A stretch of DNA of 64,000 nt, taken from positions 2,416,309-2,480,308 of the forward strand of contig WACF01000001.1 in assembly GCA_026192395.1 (NCBI GenBank), given 5' to 3'. This document shows, in pieces, positions 9,432 to 19,727 of this stretch. Below the pieces are notes generated by a model that saw nothing but the letters and a program-made list of their open reading frames with translations, was not told where the DNA came from and made no database searches. The first letter of the stretch is position 1, and each line of letters opens with the position of its first letter. The DNA is from Proteobacteria bacterium 005FR1 (GTDB lineage: Bacteria; Pseudomonadota; Gammaproteobacteria; Pseudomonadales; Cellvibrionaceae). A program made the translations under genes and the position numbers.

Positions 9432-10955
9432 CTATTTAGTCCCGAGTTCCAGCTTGATGTTCATTGCTTTCAGATTCCGCTGTTCGACCGCCAGATCTTC
9501 GGCAGTGAGTGGATGGTCGTCCAGCCATTCCCGATCGAGTCGCAGCGCGCTTTTATCGCCGTTGCCGAACGACAGAGTGAGATCATCAGGCAGCGCGGCG
9601 GTATCCCGGCGCCGGCAAAACAGACAGGCGAGGCGCAGAATCTGCACCAGCCGCCAGTCTGGCTGAAAACCGTAGGCTTTCGGAACGGTGCGCAACTTGC
9701 GCCGATGATTGAGAACCAGGAAGCTGAGCAGCTTTTGCTCCTGCTTCGAAAAGCCGGGCATGTCGCTGTTCAGCAGCAGATAGGCGCCGTGCTTGTGGTA
9801 GCCGCTGTGGGCCACCGACAATCCGAGCTCGTGCAGACTCGCTGCCCAACTCAATAGCTGCCTGGCACGCGTGTAATCCGCTCCGAATGCCTCGCGTACC
9901 TGCGCTATCAGGCGCATCGCCAGATCGTTGACGCGCTGCGCCTGATCCACATCCACCCGATACTGGCGCATGAAGTAATGTACTGTCTCCGCCCGGGTAT
10001 CCCGGTTGTGAATACGCCCGGCGAGGTCCAGGATGATTCCCTCGCGAACCGAATAGCTGGATACGGCCATTTCGGCAATGCCGAGTTCCAGAAAGATCGC
10101 ATGCAGCACGGCCAGACCGCCGGGCAGCACCGCGCGGCGATCCTCATTCAGTTCCGGCCAGTTCACATCCGCCACCCGCTTGAAAGCGCACAATCTTTGT
10201 GCCAGCGCTTCCAAACCATCCAGCGTGACCAAATGCTCGCGATTTAGATCGAGCGAGAATAACAAGGATTCAATCGCGCGAATGGTGCCTGAGGATCCGA
10301 CCGCCTCGTCCCAGTTATCCCGAGCGAAGTGCATCACGGCGGGCTGGAGTTCGCTTTGCGCTGACAGCAACGCCTTGCGGTAGATCTTGCTGCTGAGTTT
10401 GCCCTCCGAAAAGAACCTCTTGGTCAGGTCGACGCAGCCGATGTGAAGGCTTTCCAGATGCTCGGGTAAATGTCTGCCAACGATCAACTCTGTCGAGCCA
10501 CCGCCGATATCGACCACGAGCCGCCGGCGATCCTGGGGGGCAAGATCCTTCGCGACACCGAGATAGATCAGTCGTGCCTCTTCACTGCCACTGATGATGT
10601 GCACGGGCGACTGAAGAATCTCCTCTGCCTGCTCCATGAACTGATCGGCATTCCGTGCCGCCCTCAGGGTATTCGTTCCAACCACCCGCAAATGGCTGAC
10701 CGGCGTCGAGCGCAGTCGTTCGGCGAAGCGGCGCAGGCTTTCCAGGGCCCGTGCGATCGCCTCCCGACTCAGATTCCCGCGGGCGTTGAGACCTTCGGCC
10801 AGCCGCACGCTTTCCTTGTGGCGATCGACAACGATCAGCTTGTCGCCCGCGAATCGCGCCAATAACAGATGAAAGCTGTTTGAGCCAAGATCGAGCGCCG
10901 CGTAGAGTTCCGTCGAGGCTTCCTGGGAGGATAGTTCTTCGGCTTTCGTGGTCAA
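9432..10955 (-). CDS. ppx: exopolyphosphatase (Ppx/GppA family)
   Basis: Ppx removes terminal phosphates from inorganic polyphosphate. The 507-residue protein has the ASKHA ATPase-like core: phosphate-1 loop ALDLGSNSFHLLLAR near residue 20, VGTNTLRAARN, and phosphate-2 loop VVDIGGGSTELIVG. GSSGTIRAIE and a C-terminal HD-like helical domain with HELG follow. The full length favours Ppx over shorter GppA proteins, and the divergent ppk1 neighbour supports it. The two promoters share about 120 bp that contains a Pho-box-like site, which would tie both genes to phosphate starvation. Confidence 0.92.
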   Translation of the reverse strand: MTTKAEELSSQEASTELYAALDLGSNSFHLLLARFAGDKLIVVDRHKESVRLAEGLNARGNLSREAIARALESLRRFAERLRSTPVSHLRVVGTNTLRAARNADQFMEQAEEILQSPVHIISGSEEARLIYLGVAKDLAPQDRRRLVVDIGGGSTELIVGRHLPEHLESLHIGCVDLTKRFFSEGKLSSKIYRKALLSAQSELQPAVMHFARDNWDEAVGSSGTIRAIESLLFSLDLNREHLVTLDGLEALAQRLCAFKRVADVNWPELNEDRRAVLPGGLAVLHAIFLELGIAEMAVSSYSVREGIILDLAGRIHNRDTRAETVHYFMRQYRVDVDQAQRVNDLAMRLIAQVREAFGADYTRARQLLSWAASLHELGLSVAHSGYHKHGAYLLLNSDMPGFSKQEQKLLSFLVLNHRRKLRTVPKAYGFQPDWRLVQILRLACLFCRRRDTAALPDDLTLSFGNGDKSALRLDREWLDDHPLTAEDLAVEQRNLKAMNIKLELGTK

Positions 10956-10971
10956 TGTCGAATCCGGTGCA

Positions 10972-10989
10972 GTGTCACAAAAATGTAAA
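10972..10989 (+). promoter_or_regulatory. candidate Pho box between ppx and ppk1
   Basis: TGTCACAAAAATGTAAA contains two TGT-A half sites 11 bases apart, as in the PhoB direct repeat consensus CTGTCAT-N4-CTGTCAT. By eye about 14 of 18 positions match. It lies in the divergent ppx/ppk1 promoter region, about 90 bp before the ppk1 start. Confidence 0.45.
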
Positions 10990-11077
10990 CTCAGGAAAGG
11001 CGGCGTACTGTACCATAGAAATTCAACCGCCAGATTTCCGCTTTTCGACTCCGTGCATCAGGCACGCCTGCCCTATC

Positions 11078-13258
11078 ATGAGCGACACATTGTCATCCGA
11101 ATACAGCGTACAGATTGGAGAAAACCCCACCACCAAGGTCTCCGGCACGGCGCCCGATCCGGAGTTTATAGCAAAGGAGCTTAGCTGGCTTTCCTTCAAC
11201 GAACGGGTGTTGCAGGAAGCGGCTAACGAGGATGTGCCGGTCATACAACGCCTGCGCTATCTGGGAATCTTCTCCAATAATCTCGATGAATTCTTTCGGG
11301 TTCGCGTTGCTGACGTGAGCCGACTCGCGGCTTTTTCTTCAACCCCGGAAAGCAAGGAACGCTACAACAAGCTGTTGCAGGAAATACAGGTCAGAACACG
11401 CCAGATTCAGAACCGCTTCGAGCAGACCTACGCCCAGGTACTCACCGCGCTTCGCAAACGAAAGATATATCTCGTCGACGAACATCAACTGGACAAGCAG
11501 CAGTCCGACTATGTAGCAGAACTGTTCGACACTCAGGTCTTGCCGGAACTGGACCCGATTCTGCTCGACGCCGGACTGCCCTTCCCTCGCCTTCAGGACG
11601 GTTGTCTTTACCTGGCAATCAAGATCAGGTCCGGCGATCAGGTCCGCTTCGGCCTGGTTGAAGTTCCTACCGACCGGGTGCCGCGATTCATTCAGATCCC
11701 CCAGCGCAAGGGAGGCAAGGGAAAAGTTTTCATCGTTCTGGAAAACGTGATTCGCCACTGCATCAAGAAGATGTTCCGCGGGGTGATAGAGATCGATCGA
11801 ATCCAAGGCTATGCCTTTAAACTGACCCTGGATGCCGAACTGGAGTTGGGTGAAGGTATCAACCAGAGTTTGATCAACAAGGTGGCCATGTCGCTGAAAA
11901 AGCGACAGAGCAATGCCAACCTAGAGCGCTTCGTCTACGACAGCAGCATGCCCAAGGATCTGCTGAAATTCCTTACCAAGAAATTGAAGCTGGGTAAGTA
12001 CGACAGCACCATGCCCGGCGGTCGCTACCACAATGCCAAGGACTTCATGGACTTCCCCGCCGTGGGGCCAGCCCATCTGGAATATCAGTCATTGCCGGCC
12101 CTGCCCGTGCCGGAACTGCAGCAGGCCGGCGGTAATATCCTCGACCGGCTTCGTCAGCGCGACATCCTGCTCTACTACCCCTACCACGCCTTTGACAGCA
12201 CCATCGAACTATTGAAGACCGCCGCCATCGATCCGGCGGTGAAGAGCATTCACATCAGCCTCTACCGGGTCTCTAAGAATTCGCGGGTCGTCGATGCGCT
12301 TTTGAGCGCGCGCCGCAATCACAAGGAAGTCACTGCGGTGGTGGAACTGCAGGCGCGCTTTGACGAGGCCGCCAATATCGATTGGGCGACCCAGCTCACC
12401 GAAGGCGGAGTGAACGTGATCTTCGGCGTTCCGGGCCTCAAGGTACACAGCAAGCTGATTCTGATATCGCGACAGGAAAAGGCCGGCCTCAGGTACTACA
12501 GCCACATCGGCACCGGCAATTTCAACGAAAAGACAGCCAACGTTTACACTGATTTCAGTTTGCTCACCTACGACCAGACCATCGGCAGAGATCTGTGGAT
12601 GGTGTTCGATTTCATTTCCTTCAATTACCGCCAACACAATTACAAACAGCTGTGGGTTTCACCGCATACGACCCGCTCAGGGGTGGAAAGCCGAATCGAC
12701 CGGGAAATCACTCACGCCGAGAACGGCCTGCCTGCGGCAATAACAATCAAGTGCAACAATCTGGTGGACGAAGCGATAATCCGGCAACTCTATCGGGCCA
12801 GTGGAGCCGGAGTGAGAGTTCGCATCATTTGCCGCGGGATGTGTTCGCTGATCCCCGGTCGTCCCGATCAGTCCGACAATATCGAAGTGATCAGCATCGT
12901 CGATCGCTTCCTTGAACATCCGCGGGTGTTCATCTTTCACAACAAAGGCCAGCCGGAATACTTCATATCCTCCGCTGATCTGATGACCCGCAACCTGGAC
13001 TACCGGGTGGAAGCCAGCGTGCCGATCAACGATCCGCAGCTACAGAAACGCATTCAGGACATCATCGACATCCAGTGGTGCGACAACACCAAGGCTCGGC
13101 AAGTGGATGCAGAGCAGAGCAACCGCATTCGCGATAATCGTCTGAAAAGCAAATTGCGGTCGCAGATGGTCATTTACAAGTACCTGAAAACCGGCAAGTT
13201 ACCGAAGGCGGTTGAGCACGCGCGAAAGCGCTGGAGCAAGAAGCTCAAGGCCAAGTAA
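11078..13258 (+). CDS. ppk1: polyphosphate kinase 1
   Basis: PPK1 makes polyphosphate from ATP by way of a phosphohistidine. The 726-residue protein shows the N-terminal FIAKELSWLSFNERVLQEA and NNLDEFFRVRVA motifs, the central head domain, and two phospholipase-D-like C-terminal domains. The catalytic His lies in GLKVHSKLILISR, followed by YYSHIGTGNFNE, and the end has SSADLMTRNLDYRVEA. I chose ATG 11078 because the conserved part begins about 30 residues later and this gives a normal length; a longer in-frame start at 10880 would overlap ppx. It is divergent from ppx. Confidence 0.95.
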   Translation: MSDTLSSEYSVQIGENPTTKVSGTAPDPEFIAKELSWLSFNERVLQEAANEDVPVIQRLRYLGIFSNNLDEFFRVRVADVSRLAAFSSTPESKERYNKLLQEIQVRTRQIQNRFEQTYAQVLTALRKRKIYLVDEHQLDKQQSDYVAELFDTQVLPELDPILLDAGLPFPRLQDGCLYLAIKIRSGDQVRFGLVEVPTDRVPRFIQIPQRKGGKGKVFIVLENVIRHCIKKMFRGVIEIDRIQGYAFKLTLDAELELGEGINQSLINKVAMSLKKRQSNANLERFVYDSSMPKDLLKFLTKKLKLGKYDSTMPGGRYHNAKDFMDFPAVGPAHLEYQSLPALPVPELQQAGGNILDRLRQRDILLYYPYHAFDSTIELLKTAAIDPAVKSIHISLYRVSKNSRVVDALLSARRNHKEVTAVVELQARFDEAANIDWATQLTEGGVNVIFGVPGLKVHSKLILISRQEKAGLRYYSHIGTGNFNEKTANVYTDFSLLTYDQTIGRDLWMVFDFISFNYRQHNYKQLWVSPHTTRSGVESRIDREITHAENGLPAAITIKCNNLVDEAIIRQLYRASGAGVRVRIICRGMCSLIPGRPDQSDNIEVISIVDRFLEHPRVFIFHNKGQPEYFISSADLMTRNLDYRVEASVPINDPQLQKRIQDIIDIQWCDNTKARQVDAEQSNRIRDNRLKSKLRSQMVIYKYLKTGKLPKAVEHARKRWSKKLKAK

Positions 13259-13337
13259 GGCCGGGCGGAAAACCTTCCCATGGCTCCGATGTCGGAAGAT
13301 AATGCTCTACTGCATTTTCTCGGAGCGGAGTCGCTTT

Positions 13338-13580
13338 ATGAAAGCATCGGAGTTCCTGAAGCAATACGAAGAGCGGAAAAAGCGCGAAGCGCAAGACGAG
13401 CAGGAAGAACACCGGGAGCACAGTCTCCAGGAAAACGCCAGGGAACGCGCAAAGAATCCCCGCAGCCTCAATGCCGGCACCGCTTACGACTGGGAAGAAC
13501 TGGAAGCCTATCAGAAAGAGCTGGACCGGATGGAGCGCGAAGGACCCGGCGCGCCCGGGAATCGTTCGTCGGGAGAGTAG
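13338..13580 (+). CDS. small charged hypothetical protein (80 aa)
   Basis: The product starts MKASEFLKQYEERKKREAQD and is almost wholly charged and helical, with Glu/Lys/Arg runs that could form a coiled coil. A GGAG-type ribosome site lies about nine bases upstream. It follows ppk1 by 79 bp on the same strand and ends five bases before a convergent gene. No domain is recognised. It may be a cytoplasmic adaptor, but that is a guess. Confidence 0.55.
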   Translation: MKASEFLKQYEERKKREAQDEQEEHREHSLQENARERAKNPRSLNAGTAYDWEELEAYQKELDRMEREGPGAPGNRSSGE

Positions 13581-13585
13581 ACGCT

Positions 13586-14656
13586 TTAAAAGCTCTGATT
13601 GGGAATCGTTTTGACCCGCTCAGCGTCCGGATTCAGGGTCCGGGCAACTGCCGGTGGGCCGGACTCTCCGGTGCCACTGCTGAAAGTGGTGAATCGCGCC
13701 TCCTGGACAGCCTCCATCCGCTCCAGAAAACGACCGCAGGCGGGACTAAAGTCCGCTCCCAGCGCATAGTGAATCTGAAAGCGCCCTTCCGGGATACTGT
13801 TGACCCGGGCGATTTCGCCACCCCGAACATAAAAGAACACCTGCGTTCTGCCCTCATGGTCTTTGAGCTTCACCAGTGCGTCCTTCGCCAATGGATTGCC
13901 TACCACCAGACGGTGGGCACCGGTCTTACCTGACGCCAGATGCTGTCCCGTGTGCGGACGCCACAATCCGTACTGACGGCATTTTTCCAGCTGTGCAGCT
14001 TCCGCCCTGCCCGCCGCCAGTTCATTCCTTGCTATCCAGCCGCTTCGGTCATCGTCCAGCCACACCCGGGCCCATCGAGGCCCGGACTGCTGTGGGTCCA
14101 TGCTTAATTCGAAAAACTCGGGCAACTCGGCGATCTGTGCCGCGCCCGTATCGGGGGCTGCATAGACCGGAACGAGTGGACTCAGGGTGTGCATGGTGAC
14201 TGCGTTCTGCCGGGAGTCCTCTTGCAGCCGCAACGCCAGTGGCTGATTACTAAAGGCTATCCAAGTCAGTGACAGCATGCCGGTGACCGCCACCAGCACC
14301 AGCGACCAGGTCAGCAGCGCAGCCCAAGGCAATCGAGGAAGTGCCAGGCGCGGCATGCGGATCAGGCGGGTGAACCGAGCTTTGCGGGCGGGCCGCACCG
14401 CCGGCACTTCATGGGGACTGAGAAAGTCACCGTAGTTCGAACGCCACTCGGACTTGCCCGCCAGCCCCAGGTGACGACGCACATAGCCAACCTGAGTCAA
14501 TACCGCATGAACCCGGTCATAGTGCGTCTTGCGCTCCGCGTTCAAGAGAATGGTGAATGCCGCTTCCTTGTCGCCCTCGCTGCCGCGGCTGTTGTTGATC
14601 TTTACCCGATTGCTTTCCCGCGGGCGCAGCTTGTTGCGGCGGTAAAGGTCCTTCAT
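13586..14656 (-). CDS. hypothetical membrane protein with SH3-like domain and a degenerate J-domain-like N-terminus
   Basis: The 356-residue protein begins with a basic segment and a stretch (residues about 26-60, [20 protein letters not shown]) that resembles the last helices of a J domain but lacks the HPD loop. A single membrane span follows at about 109-131. Next comes an SH3-like unit, about 160-212, with [19 protein letters not shown] and GWIARNEL. The C-terminal about 130 residues match nothing I know. Its start overlaps the stop of the upstream DnaJ-type gene by four bases, so the two are translationally coupled and may work as a chaperone/envelope pair. Function unknown. Confidence 0.65.
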   Translation of the reverse strand: MKDLYRRNKLRPRESNRVKINNSRGSEGDKEAAFTILLNAERKTHYDRVHAVLTQVGYVRRHLGLAGKSEWRSNYGDFLSPHEVPAVRPARKARFTRLIRMPRLALPRLPWAALLTWSLVLVAVTGMLSLTWIAFSNQPLALRLQEDSRQNAVTMHTLSPLVPVYAAPDTGAAQIAELPEFFELSMDPQQSGPRWARVWLDDDRSGWIARNELAAGRAEAAQLEKCRQYGLWRPHTGQHLASGKTGAHRLVVGNPLAKDALVKLKDHEGRTQVFFYVRGGEIARVNSIPEGRFQIHYALGADFSPACGRFLERMEAVQEARFTTFSSGTGESGPPAVARTLNPDAERVKTIPNQSF

Positions 14657-15456
14657 TGCTTCAGCACCTCATAGGCCTGCTGCACCCGTAAAAACTTTTC
14701 CTCCGCCCTGTGCTGCGCCTCGCTGCCGAGCGATCGCTGGCGGTCCGGATGGTAGCTCTGGGCGAGGCGCCGGTAGGCGCGCTTGATTTCACTGCGCGCT
14801 GCGCCCCGCTGCAAGCCGAGCACGGCAAGGGCTTCCGTGCGACTGAAGCGGCGCCCGGGCACATAGCGATAGCGGGTATGGTCTTCGGTTTCCTCCTCGC
14901 CGTAGGCCTTCGCGTTATCGCGCCCGCAATGCGACTGAAAGTGTTCACTGCGGTCGTCCGGCGTCTGGCTTTGCCACCAGGCGACAGAGCTCAGGTCGGG
15001 GGGATCCTCGAGCAAGTCGCCACTGCTGTGCCGGTACATGTCCGCCAGTGCCTCTGGAGTAAGGTCGAGCATGTCGGCGAAGAGGCGCAAAATGTGATTG
15101 GCAGCGACACTGAGTTCGCCACTGGCTAGGGCCACGCCGATGGCGGTGGAGAGAAAGGGGGCACGGCTTTCAACAGAAAGATCGCGCTGCAGAATTCGGC
15201 AGGCGAGGAGAAAGCTGGGCAGGTCATCCGAGGCGATAATCGAGAGCAAGGCGTCCCGGTTTTTCAGAGTGCCGGGCAGACACTCGAGCTCCCTCTCGAG
15301 AAAGGCATGGGTTCTCAGGTCGAGCGAGCCGTCCGCAGCCGCCAGCCACAGCCAGGCGAACGCTGCGCACAGCTCGATTTTGTGCTCCGACTGCCCAAGC
15401 AAGTCGGCTAGTTTCGGCTCCATTACACCGCTCGCTGTCGTCCGCAATCCATTCAA
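14653..15456 (-). CDS. DnaJ-domain protein with N-terminal TerB-like helical domain (DjlA-like)
   Basis: The 267-residue protein ends in a complete J domain (about 205-267), with [22 protein letters not shown], the HPD tripeptide in SYHPDRQ and a final helix with AYEVLKQ. Residues about 15-140 are helical and acidic, like the TerB-type domain of DjlA. It would stimulate Hsp70 ATPase. There is no membrane span, unlike DjlA; the membrane part may be supplied by the overlapping downstream gene. The start at 15456 is uncertain, and Met12 at 15423 is a possible alternative. Confidence 0.8.
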   Translation of the reverse strand: MNGLRTTASGVMEPKLADLLGQSEHKIELCAAFAWLWLAAADGSLDLRTHAFLERELECLPGTLKNRDALLSIIASDDLPSFLLACRILQRDLSVESRAPFLSTAIGVALASGELSVAANHILRLFADMLDLTPEALADMYRHSSGDLLEDPPDLSSVAWWQSQTPDDRSEHFQSHCGRDNAKAYGEEETEDHTRYRYVPGRRFSRTEALAVLGLQRGAARSEIKRAYRRLAQSYHPDRQRSLGSEAQHRAEEKFLRVQQAYEVLKQ

Positions 15457-15653
15457 GCTCTAACACATTCAAAATCAGATGACCGCCCGGATGCAATATT
15501 CCCGTGGCCGACAGCGTCAGCAGTTTCGTTGTTTGTGCATCACTATGCATCGGTTCGGTGGTCGTAGCATATGCGGGAAGCCTGAGCTGGGGGAAATGGG
15601 TGACACGACTATTTCGGCGCTTGTGCTCCTGGTTCGTCTCAGGACCGACACAG

Positions 15654-16898
15654 CTACCGATCGTGCTCAGGATCAATCCGCGAAGGATTCAATGGATAGG
15701 AAAGTACCATCAGCACCACAGAGCCGAGCACATAAACAGCGCAGCTGCCCATCAATGCGGCGAGGCTGACGCCCGCGTCGATAAGCCAGCCAAACAGTGT
15801 GGGCGACAACGCGGTAGCGAAGACCATGATCGCCACAGTGATCGAGCGAATGGCGCCAATGTTCCTGCTGCCGTATATCTCCGGCCACAGGGAATTGCTG
15901 ATGGGCGGGCTGCTGCCAATGCTCACCGCGAGCAGGGCCATGACCGGGATCGCCACCCAGTCTCCGGGCACGAAGGCGAGAACGAACAAGGCAGCAGTCA
16001 TTGGCAAAGGAAAAAACGGCAACAACCTGGTGGCATGAAAGCGATCAACCAATGCGCCGGCGACCAGTGAACTGATCCAGTGGACGATGCCGTAAACCAC
16101 GAAACTGGTAGCAAACCAGGTCAGCGTCCAGTCCTTGCTGGCGGCGACATAGTTTTGATGAACGAAAATGCCGGTGACGATGAAAGGCCCCGCCATATAG
16201 CCGGGCAGAACCAGCCAGAAGCGGTAGTCCGAGAGCAGTGCCTTGCGCGCGCGACCAGACGACTGGGGCTTGCCGGGCGCGGCGTGCATGTCTTCGCCGA
16301 GCTCGGTACTGGTGAAGCCGTGACGAACGCAGTAAAGCAGCAGTGGAATCAGCACCAGGGGAACAGTCAGGCTGAGCGAAAGAAATGCCGCTTGCCAACC
16401 CAGCCAGGCGATCAACGTTGCGGCCAGTGCCGGCAGGACGACTTCCCCGGCGGGTACGCCGGAGGTGGCGATACTGACTGCCATGCCACGATTGGCCTGG
16501 AAGGCACGAGCCATGGTGGTGACGCCCGTGTGCGGCAACAATGCCTGACCGAAAAGCCGCAGCAGGGAGAAAGCCAGAATCAGAGTGAGCAAGTGCTGCA
16601 CCTGCGACATGATGAGCATCGCCACCAGCAGGCCGATGCTCACCATCAGTGCATAGTTTTTCAGTCGGAAATGATCGATCAAGCCGCCCAGCCAGGCAAC
16701 GGTAACCGCACTGGCAACCGTCGCCAGAGAATAGGCGTTGCCGTACTCGCTGGCCGACAGCTTCAAACTGCTCTGAATCGCTTCGCTAAACGCGCCGATG
16801 AAAAAGGACTGCCCGAAGTTTCCCCAAAATACCGCCGCGAAGCCGAAAACCAGGATCAAGCCGTGCTGGCTGAGCAAATCCAGGTAGCGCTTTACCAT
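15654..16898 (-). CDS. major facilitator superfamily transporter
   Basis: The 414-residue protein has 12 predicted spans and the MFS loop motif in weak form (GGLIDHFRLKN after span 2). The central loop (residues about 205-225) is hydrophilic. The general layout resembles the monocarboxylate/OFA-type carriers, but the substrate cannot be read. It is a single gene between DnaJ and DUF6164, on the same strand as both. Confidence 0.85.
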   Translation of the reverse strand: MVKRYLDLLSQHGLILVFGFAAVFWGNFGQSFFIGAFSEAIQSSLKLSASEYGNAYSLATVASAVTVAWLGGLIDHFRLKNYALMVSIGLLVAMLIMSQVQHLLTLILAFSLLRLFGQALLPHTGVTTMARAFQANRGMAVSIATSGVPAGEVVLPALAATLIAWLGWQAAFLSLSLTVPLVLIPLLLYCVRHGFTSTELGEDMHAAPGKPQSSGRARKALLSDYRFWLVLPGYMAGPFIVTGIFVHQNYVAASKDWTLTWFATSFVVYGIVHWISSLVAGALVDRFHATRLLPFFPLPMTAALFVLAFVPGDWVAIPVMALLAVSIGSSPPISNSLWPEIYGSRNIGAIRSITVAIMVFATALSPTLFGWLIDAGVSLAALMGSCAVYVLGSVVLMVLSYPLNPSRIDPEHDR

Positions 16899-16938
16899 GG
16901 CTGAAGCAATGCTCTGCTAAAGAAAAAGGTATTGGAAT

Positions 16939-17298
16939 TCAGAGATTCAGCCATGGCACCGTCGACACGTAAAGGATGAGTGCGATTACTGCGAGAAAGA
17001 GAATGATCTTTAGAGGTTCACGTCGCATTCGCCGAAGAAAAGTATCCGCCTCGCCGCGCTCGATACTCTCCTGCCATGACTGGCGCATGCGAGTGCTGTG
17101 TTCCATTTGAAATTCGTCGAGCAATCGACGGACGCGCGGCAGCTGGCTGTCATCGCGCAACCAGATACCAGCCACCGAAATTCCGAACTTCCCCGCCGAG
17201 GTTTCGTAGTAGTCCACGTCGTGCTCCTCCAGCAGAGCGCGCACTGCATCCGCCTCCTCCTCGGGCACGTTGTTGAGACGGAACAGCAGAACACTCAT
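16939..17298 (-). CDS. DUF6164 family protein
   Basis: The 119-residue product starts MSVLLFRLNNVPEEEADAV, a compact alpha/beta unit resembling the DUF2007-like signal-transduction fold. It ends in one membrane span (about 97-117) at the C-terminus, so the domain should face the cytoplasm. The start is set ten bases after the esterase stop; a longer in-frame version would lie inside the esterase gene. It is probably co-transcribed with the esterase. Function unknown. Confidence 0.75.
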   Translation of the reverse strand: MSVLLFRLNNVPEEEADAVRALLEEHDVDYYETSAGKFGISVAGIWLRDDSQLPRVRRLLDEFQMEHSTRMRQSWQESIERGEADTFLRRMRREPLKIILFLAVIALILYVSTVPWLNL

Positions 17299-17308
17299 CG
17301 GAGTCGCA

Positions 17309-17968
17309 CTACGCCAGAATTCTTTGCAGGAACTGCGAAATGTCGCGAACTTCCTCGGCGCACACAGCGTGCTCCATGGGATAGCTCTTGTAGCCCGGCT
17401 GAAAACCCAAGTCGCGCAGCTTCTCCACCGCGGCATTCGCCATCAGCTCCGGCACCATTGGATCATAACTGCCGTGGTAAACCTCGATCGGCAGCGACTC
17501 GTTGGCCGGCGCAACCTGTACCCGGTGTGAGGTAGGGAAATAAGTCGACAGAGCCAGCATGCCGGCAAGCGGTTTCGGATAGGTCAGCCCTGCCTGGTAG
17601 TTGACCGCCCCTCCCTGAGAGAAACCGGCCAACACAATGCGACGGCTGTCGATCCCCCGCTCGATTTCACGGTCGATCAGGTCCTGCACTTTGCGCGCGG
17701 AATCCAGCAGCTGGTCTTCGTTCAGCGAGCGCTCGGAGCCGAGCCCCAGGATGTCGTACCAGGCCGGCATCACGATGCCGCCGTTAATGGTCACGGGGAT
17801 CGACGGCGCATTGGGGAAAATGAAGCGCACGTTATAGCCGGCAGGCAGATGCAGCTCCGGCACAATGGGCTCGAAATCGTGCCCGTCGGCGCCAAGACCG
17901 TGCAGCCAGATTACCGCCGCGTCAGCCTGTTGCCGGGGTTCGATTTCAATGCAGGGTAGATGGGACAT
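17309..17968 (-). CDS. alpha/beta hydrolase, carboxylesterase/acyl-protein-thioesterase type
   Basis: The 219-residue protein has the family start AVIWLHGLGADGHDFEPI, which carries the oxyanion-hole region. The nucleophile elbow is GFSQGG (Ser near residue 117), the Asp lies in HGSYDPMVP and the His in YPMEHAVCAEE, giving a full catalytic triad. Homologues are broad esterases annotated as phospholipase/carboxylesterase. It is cytoplasmic, with no leader. The downstream DUF6164 gene is ten bases away. Confidence 0.9.
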   Translation of the reverse strand: MSHLPCIEIEPRQQADAAVIWLHGLGADGHDFEPIVPELHLPAGYNVRFIFPNAPSIPVTINGGIVMPAWYDILGLGSERSLNEDQLLDSARKVQDLIDREIERGIDSRRIVLAGFSQGGAVNYQAGLTYPKPLAGMLALSTYFPTSHRVQVAPANESLPIEVYHGSYDPMVPELMANAAVEKLRDLGFQPGYKSYPMEHAVCAEEVRDISQFLQRILA

Positions 17969-18002
17969 GCAAGCTCCTGTTGTCCGGATTGTTCGATCAG
18001 GT

Positions 18003-18764
18003 TCAGCTCTTGAGTCTCCAGCCGGTCTTGAATATCCACCAGACCACGCTCAGGCAGATCGTCAGAAATACCACAATCATGCCAATGCTCACCGCCAGAC
18101 TCACATCGGAGATTTCATAGAAGCTGTATCGAAAACCGCTGACCAGATAGAGAACGGGGTTGAAAAGCGTCACCGTCTGCCAGGTGGGGGGCAGCATGTC
18201 GATGGAATAAAAGCTGCCCCCGAGGAAGACCAGCGGCATAACGACCAGCATCGGGATCAACTGCAGCTTTTCGAAATTGTCGGCCCAGATCCCGATGATA
18301 AATCCGAACAGACTGAAGGAAACGGCCGTGAGTATCAGAAAGAAAAGCATCAACAATGGATGTCGGACTTCGAGCGGTACAAACAGGCTTGCGGTGGCCA
18401 GGATAATCAGACCCAGCATGGTCGACTTGGTGGCCGCCGCTCCCACGTAGCCCAACACGATCTCCGGCATCGCCACAGGCGCGGAGAGGACTTCGTAAAT
18501 GGTGCCGGTGAATCTTGGAAAGTAGATGCCGAAGGAAGCGTTGGAGATGCTCTGCGTCAACAGAGACAGCATTATCAGGCCGGGCACCAAAAATGCTCCG
18601 TAGCTGATGCCACCAACCTCCTCGATGCGCGAGCCGATCGCCGCACCGAAAACCACGAAGTACAGTGATGTGGAAATAACCGGCGATACCACGCTTTGCA
18701 ACAGAGTGCGAAAGGTGCGCGCCATCTCGAATTTATAGATTGCCTTTACCGCATAGAAATTCAT
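18003..18764 (-). CDS. ABC-2 type transporter permease (YadH-like)
   Basis: The 253-residue protein has six predicted spans and the ABC-2 signature region before the last spans ([17 protein letters not shown]). Length and gene order match E. coli YadH. It lies two bases downstream of its ATPase gene, so the two should form one exporter. The substrate is unknown; YadGH-type exporters are only loosely linked to envelope or drug export. Confidence 0.88.
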   Translation of the reverse strand: MNFYAVKAIYKFEMARTFRTLLQSVVSPVISTSLYFVVFGAAIGSRIEEVGGISYGAFLVPGLIMLSLLTQSISNASFGIYFPRFTGTIYEVLSAPVAMPEIVLGYVGAAATKSTMLGLIILATASLFVPLEVRHPLLMLFFLILTAVSFSLFGFIIGIWADNFEKLQLIPMLVVMPLVFLGGSFYSIDMLPPTWQTVTLFNPVLYLVSGFRYSFYEISDVSLAVSIGMIVVFLTICLSVVWWIFKTGWRLKS

Positions 18765-18766
18765 GG

Positions 18767-19687
18767 TCAGCGCCCGTGCACCAGTTCGACAAAGATTTCC
18801 TCAAGAGAGGTTTCCCGGGTGTGCAGATCGTGAACCGTGATCTGCGCGTATCGCAAATCCTCCAGCAAGGCGGTGATGGTCGAGTTTTCCCTGGAATTGT
18901 AGGTATAGATTATTTGCTTGCCATCGCTGGTCAGCTCCAGGGCATGAGCCTGGAGGGAGGTTGGCAGCGCATCGATCGGCCGATCAAGATCGAGGGTAAG
19001 TTGACGCTTGCCGAGCTTGGCCATCAGCTCGGCCTTTTCTTCAACCAGAATCAGTTCACCCTGGCTGATAACGCCGATGCGGTCCGCTATCTCTTCCGCT
19101 TCCTCGATGTAATGGGTGGTGAGAATGATGGTGACGCCGCTGTCGCGCAGCTGATCGACCAGGCGCCACATGTCTTTGCGCAACTCGACGTCCACGCCGG
19201 CGGTAGGCTCGTCCAGAAACAGCACGGTGGGCTCGTGGGAAAGCGCTTTGGCGATCAGCACCCGTCGCTTCATGCCGCCGGACAGCATCATCATCATGCT
19301 GTCCTTTTTGTCCCATAGCGATAGGTCCTTCAGCACCTTCTCAATATAGGCGGGATTTGGCGGCTTGCCATACAAGCCGCGACTGAAGGTCACCGTGGAC
19401 CAAACGGTTTCAAAGGCGTCGGTGGTAAGCTCTTGAGGCACCAGACCGATCATTGACCGAGTGCGGCGAAAGTCCCTGATGATGTCAAAGCCGTTCACCG
19501 TCACCGAGCCACTACTGGGATTAACGATGCCGCAGATGATGGAAATCAGCGTGGTCTTGCCCGCGCCATTGGGCCCCAGTAACGCCAGAATCTCGCCCTT
19601 GCGAATATCCAGGCTTACGCCCTTCAGTGCCTGAAAACCGCCAGCGTACTGCTTGGTGATATTGTCGATAGAAACGATGGATTCCAT
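18767..19687 (-). CDS. ABC transporter ATP-binding protein (YadG-like)
   Basis: The 306-residue ATPase has Walker [10 protein letters not shown], a Q-loop with [13 protein letters not shown], the signature [15 protein letters not shown], Walker [13 protein letters not shown] and the H-loop [10 protein letters not shown]. Members of this subfamily work as homodimers with an ABC-2 permease, here the next gene. The C-terminal part (about 220-306) is the accessory domain of YadG-like proteins. Upstream there is a run of heptamer repeats (19728-19774). Confidence 0.92.
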   Translation of the reverse strand: MESIVSIDNITKQYAGGFQALKGVSLDIRKGEILALLGPNGAGKTTLISIICGIVNPSSGSVTVNGFDIIRDFRRTRSMIGLVPQELTTDAFETVWSTVTFSRGLYGKPPNPAYIEKVLKDLSLWDKKDSMMMMLSGGMKRRVLIAKALSHEPTVLFLDEPTAGVDVELRKDMWRLVDQLRDSGVTIILTTHYIEEAEEIADRIGVISQGELILVEEKAELMAKLGKRQLTLDLDRPIDALPTSLQAHALELTSDGKQIIYTYNSRENSTITALLEDLRYAQITVHDLHTRETSLEEIFVELVHGR

Positions 19688-19727
19688 CTGCTTCCCAATT
19701 GCTGCAAAAAAAGGCGTGCCATGATAA

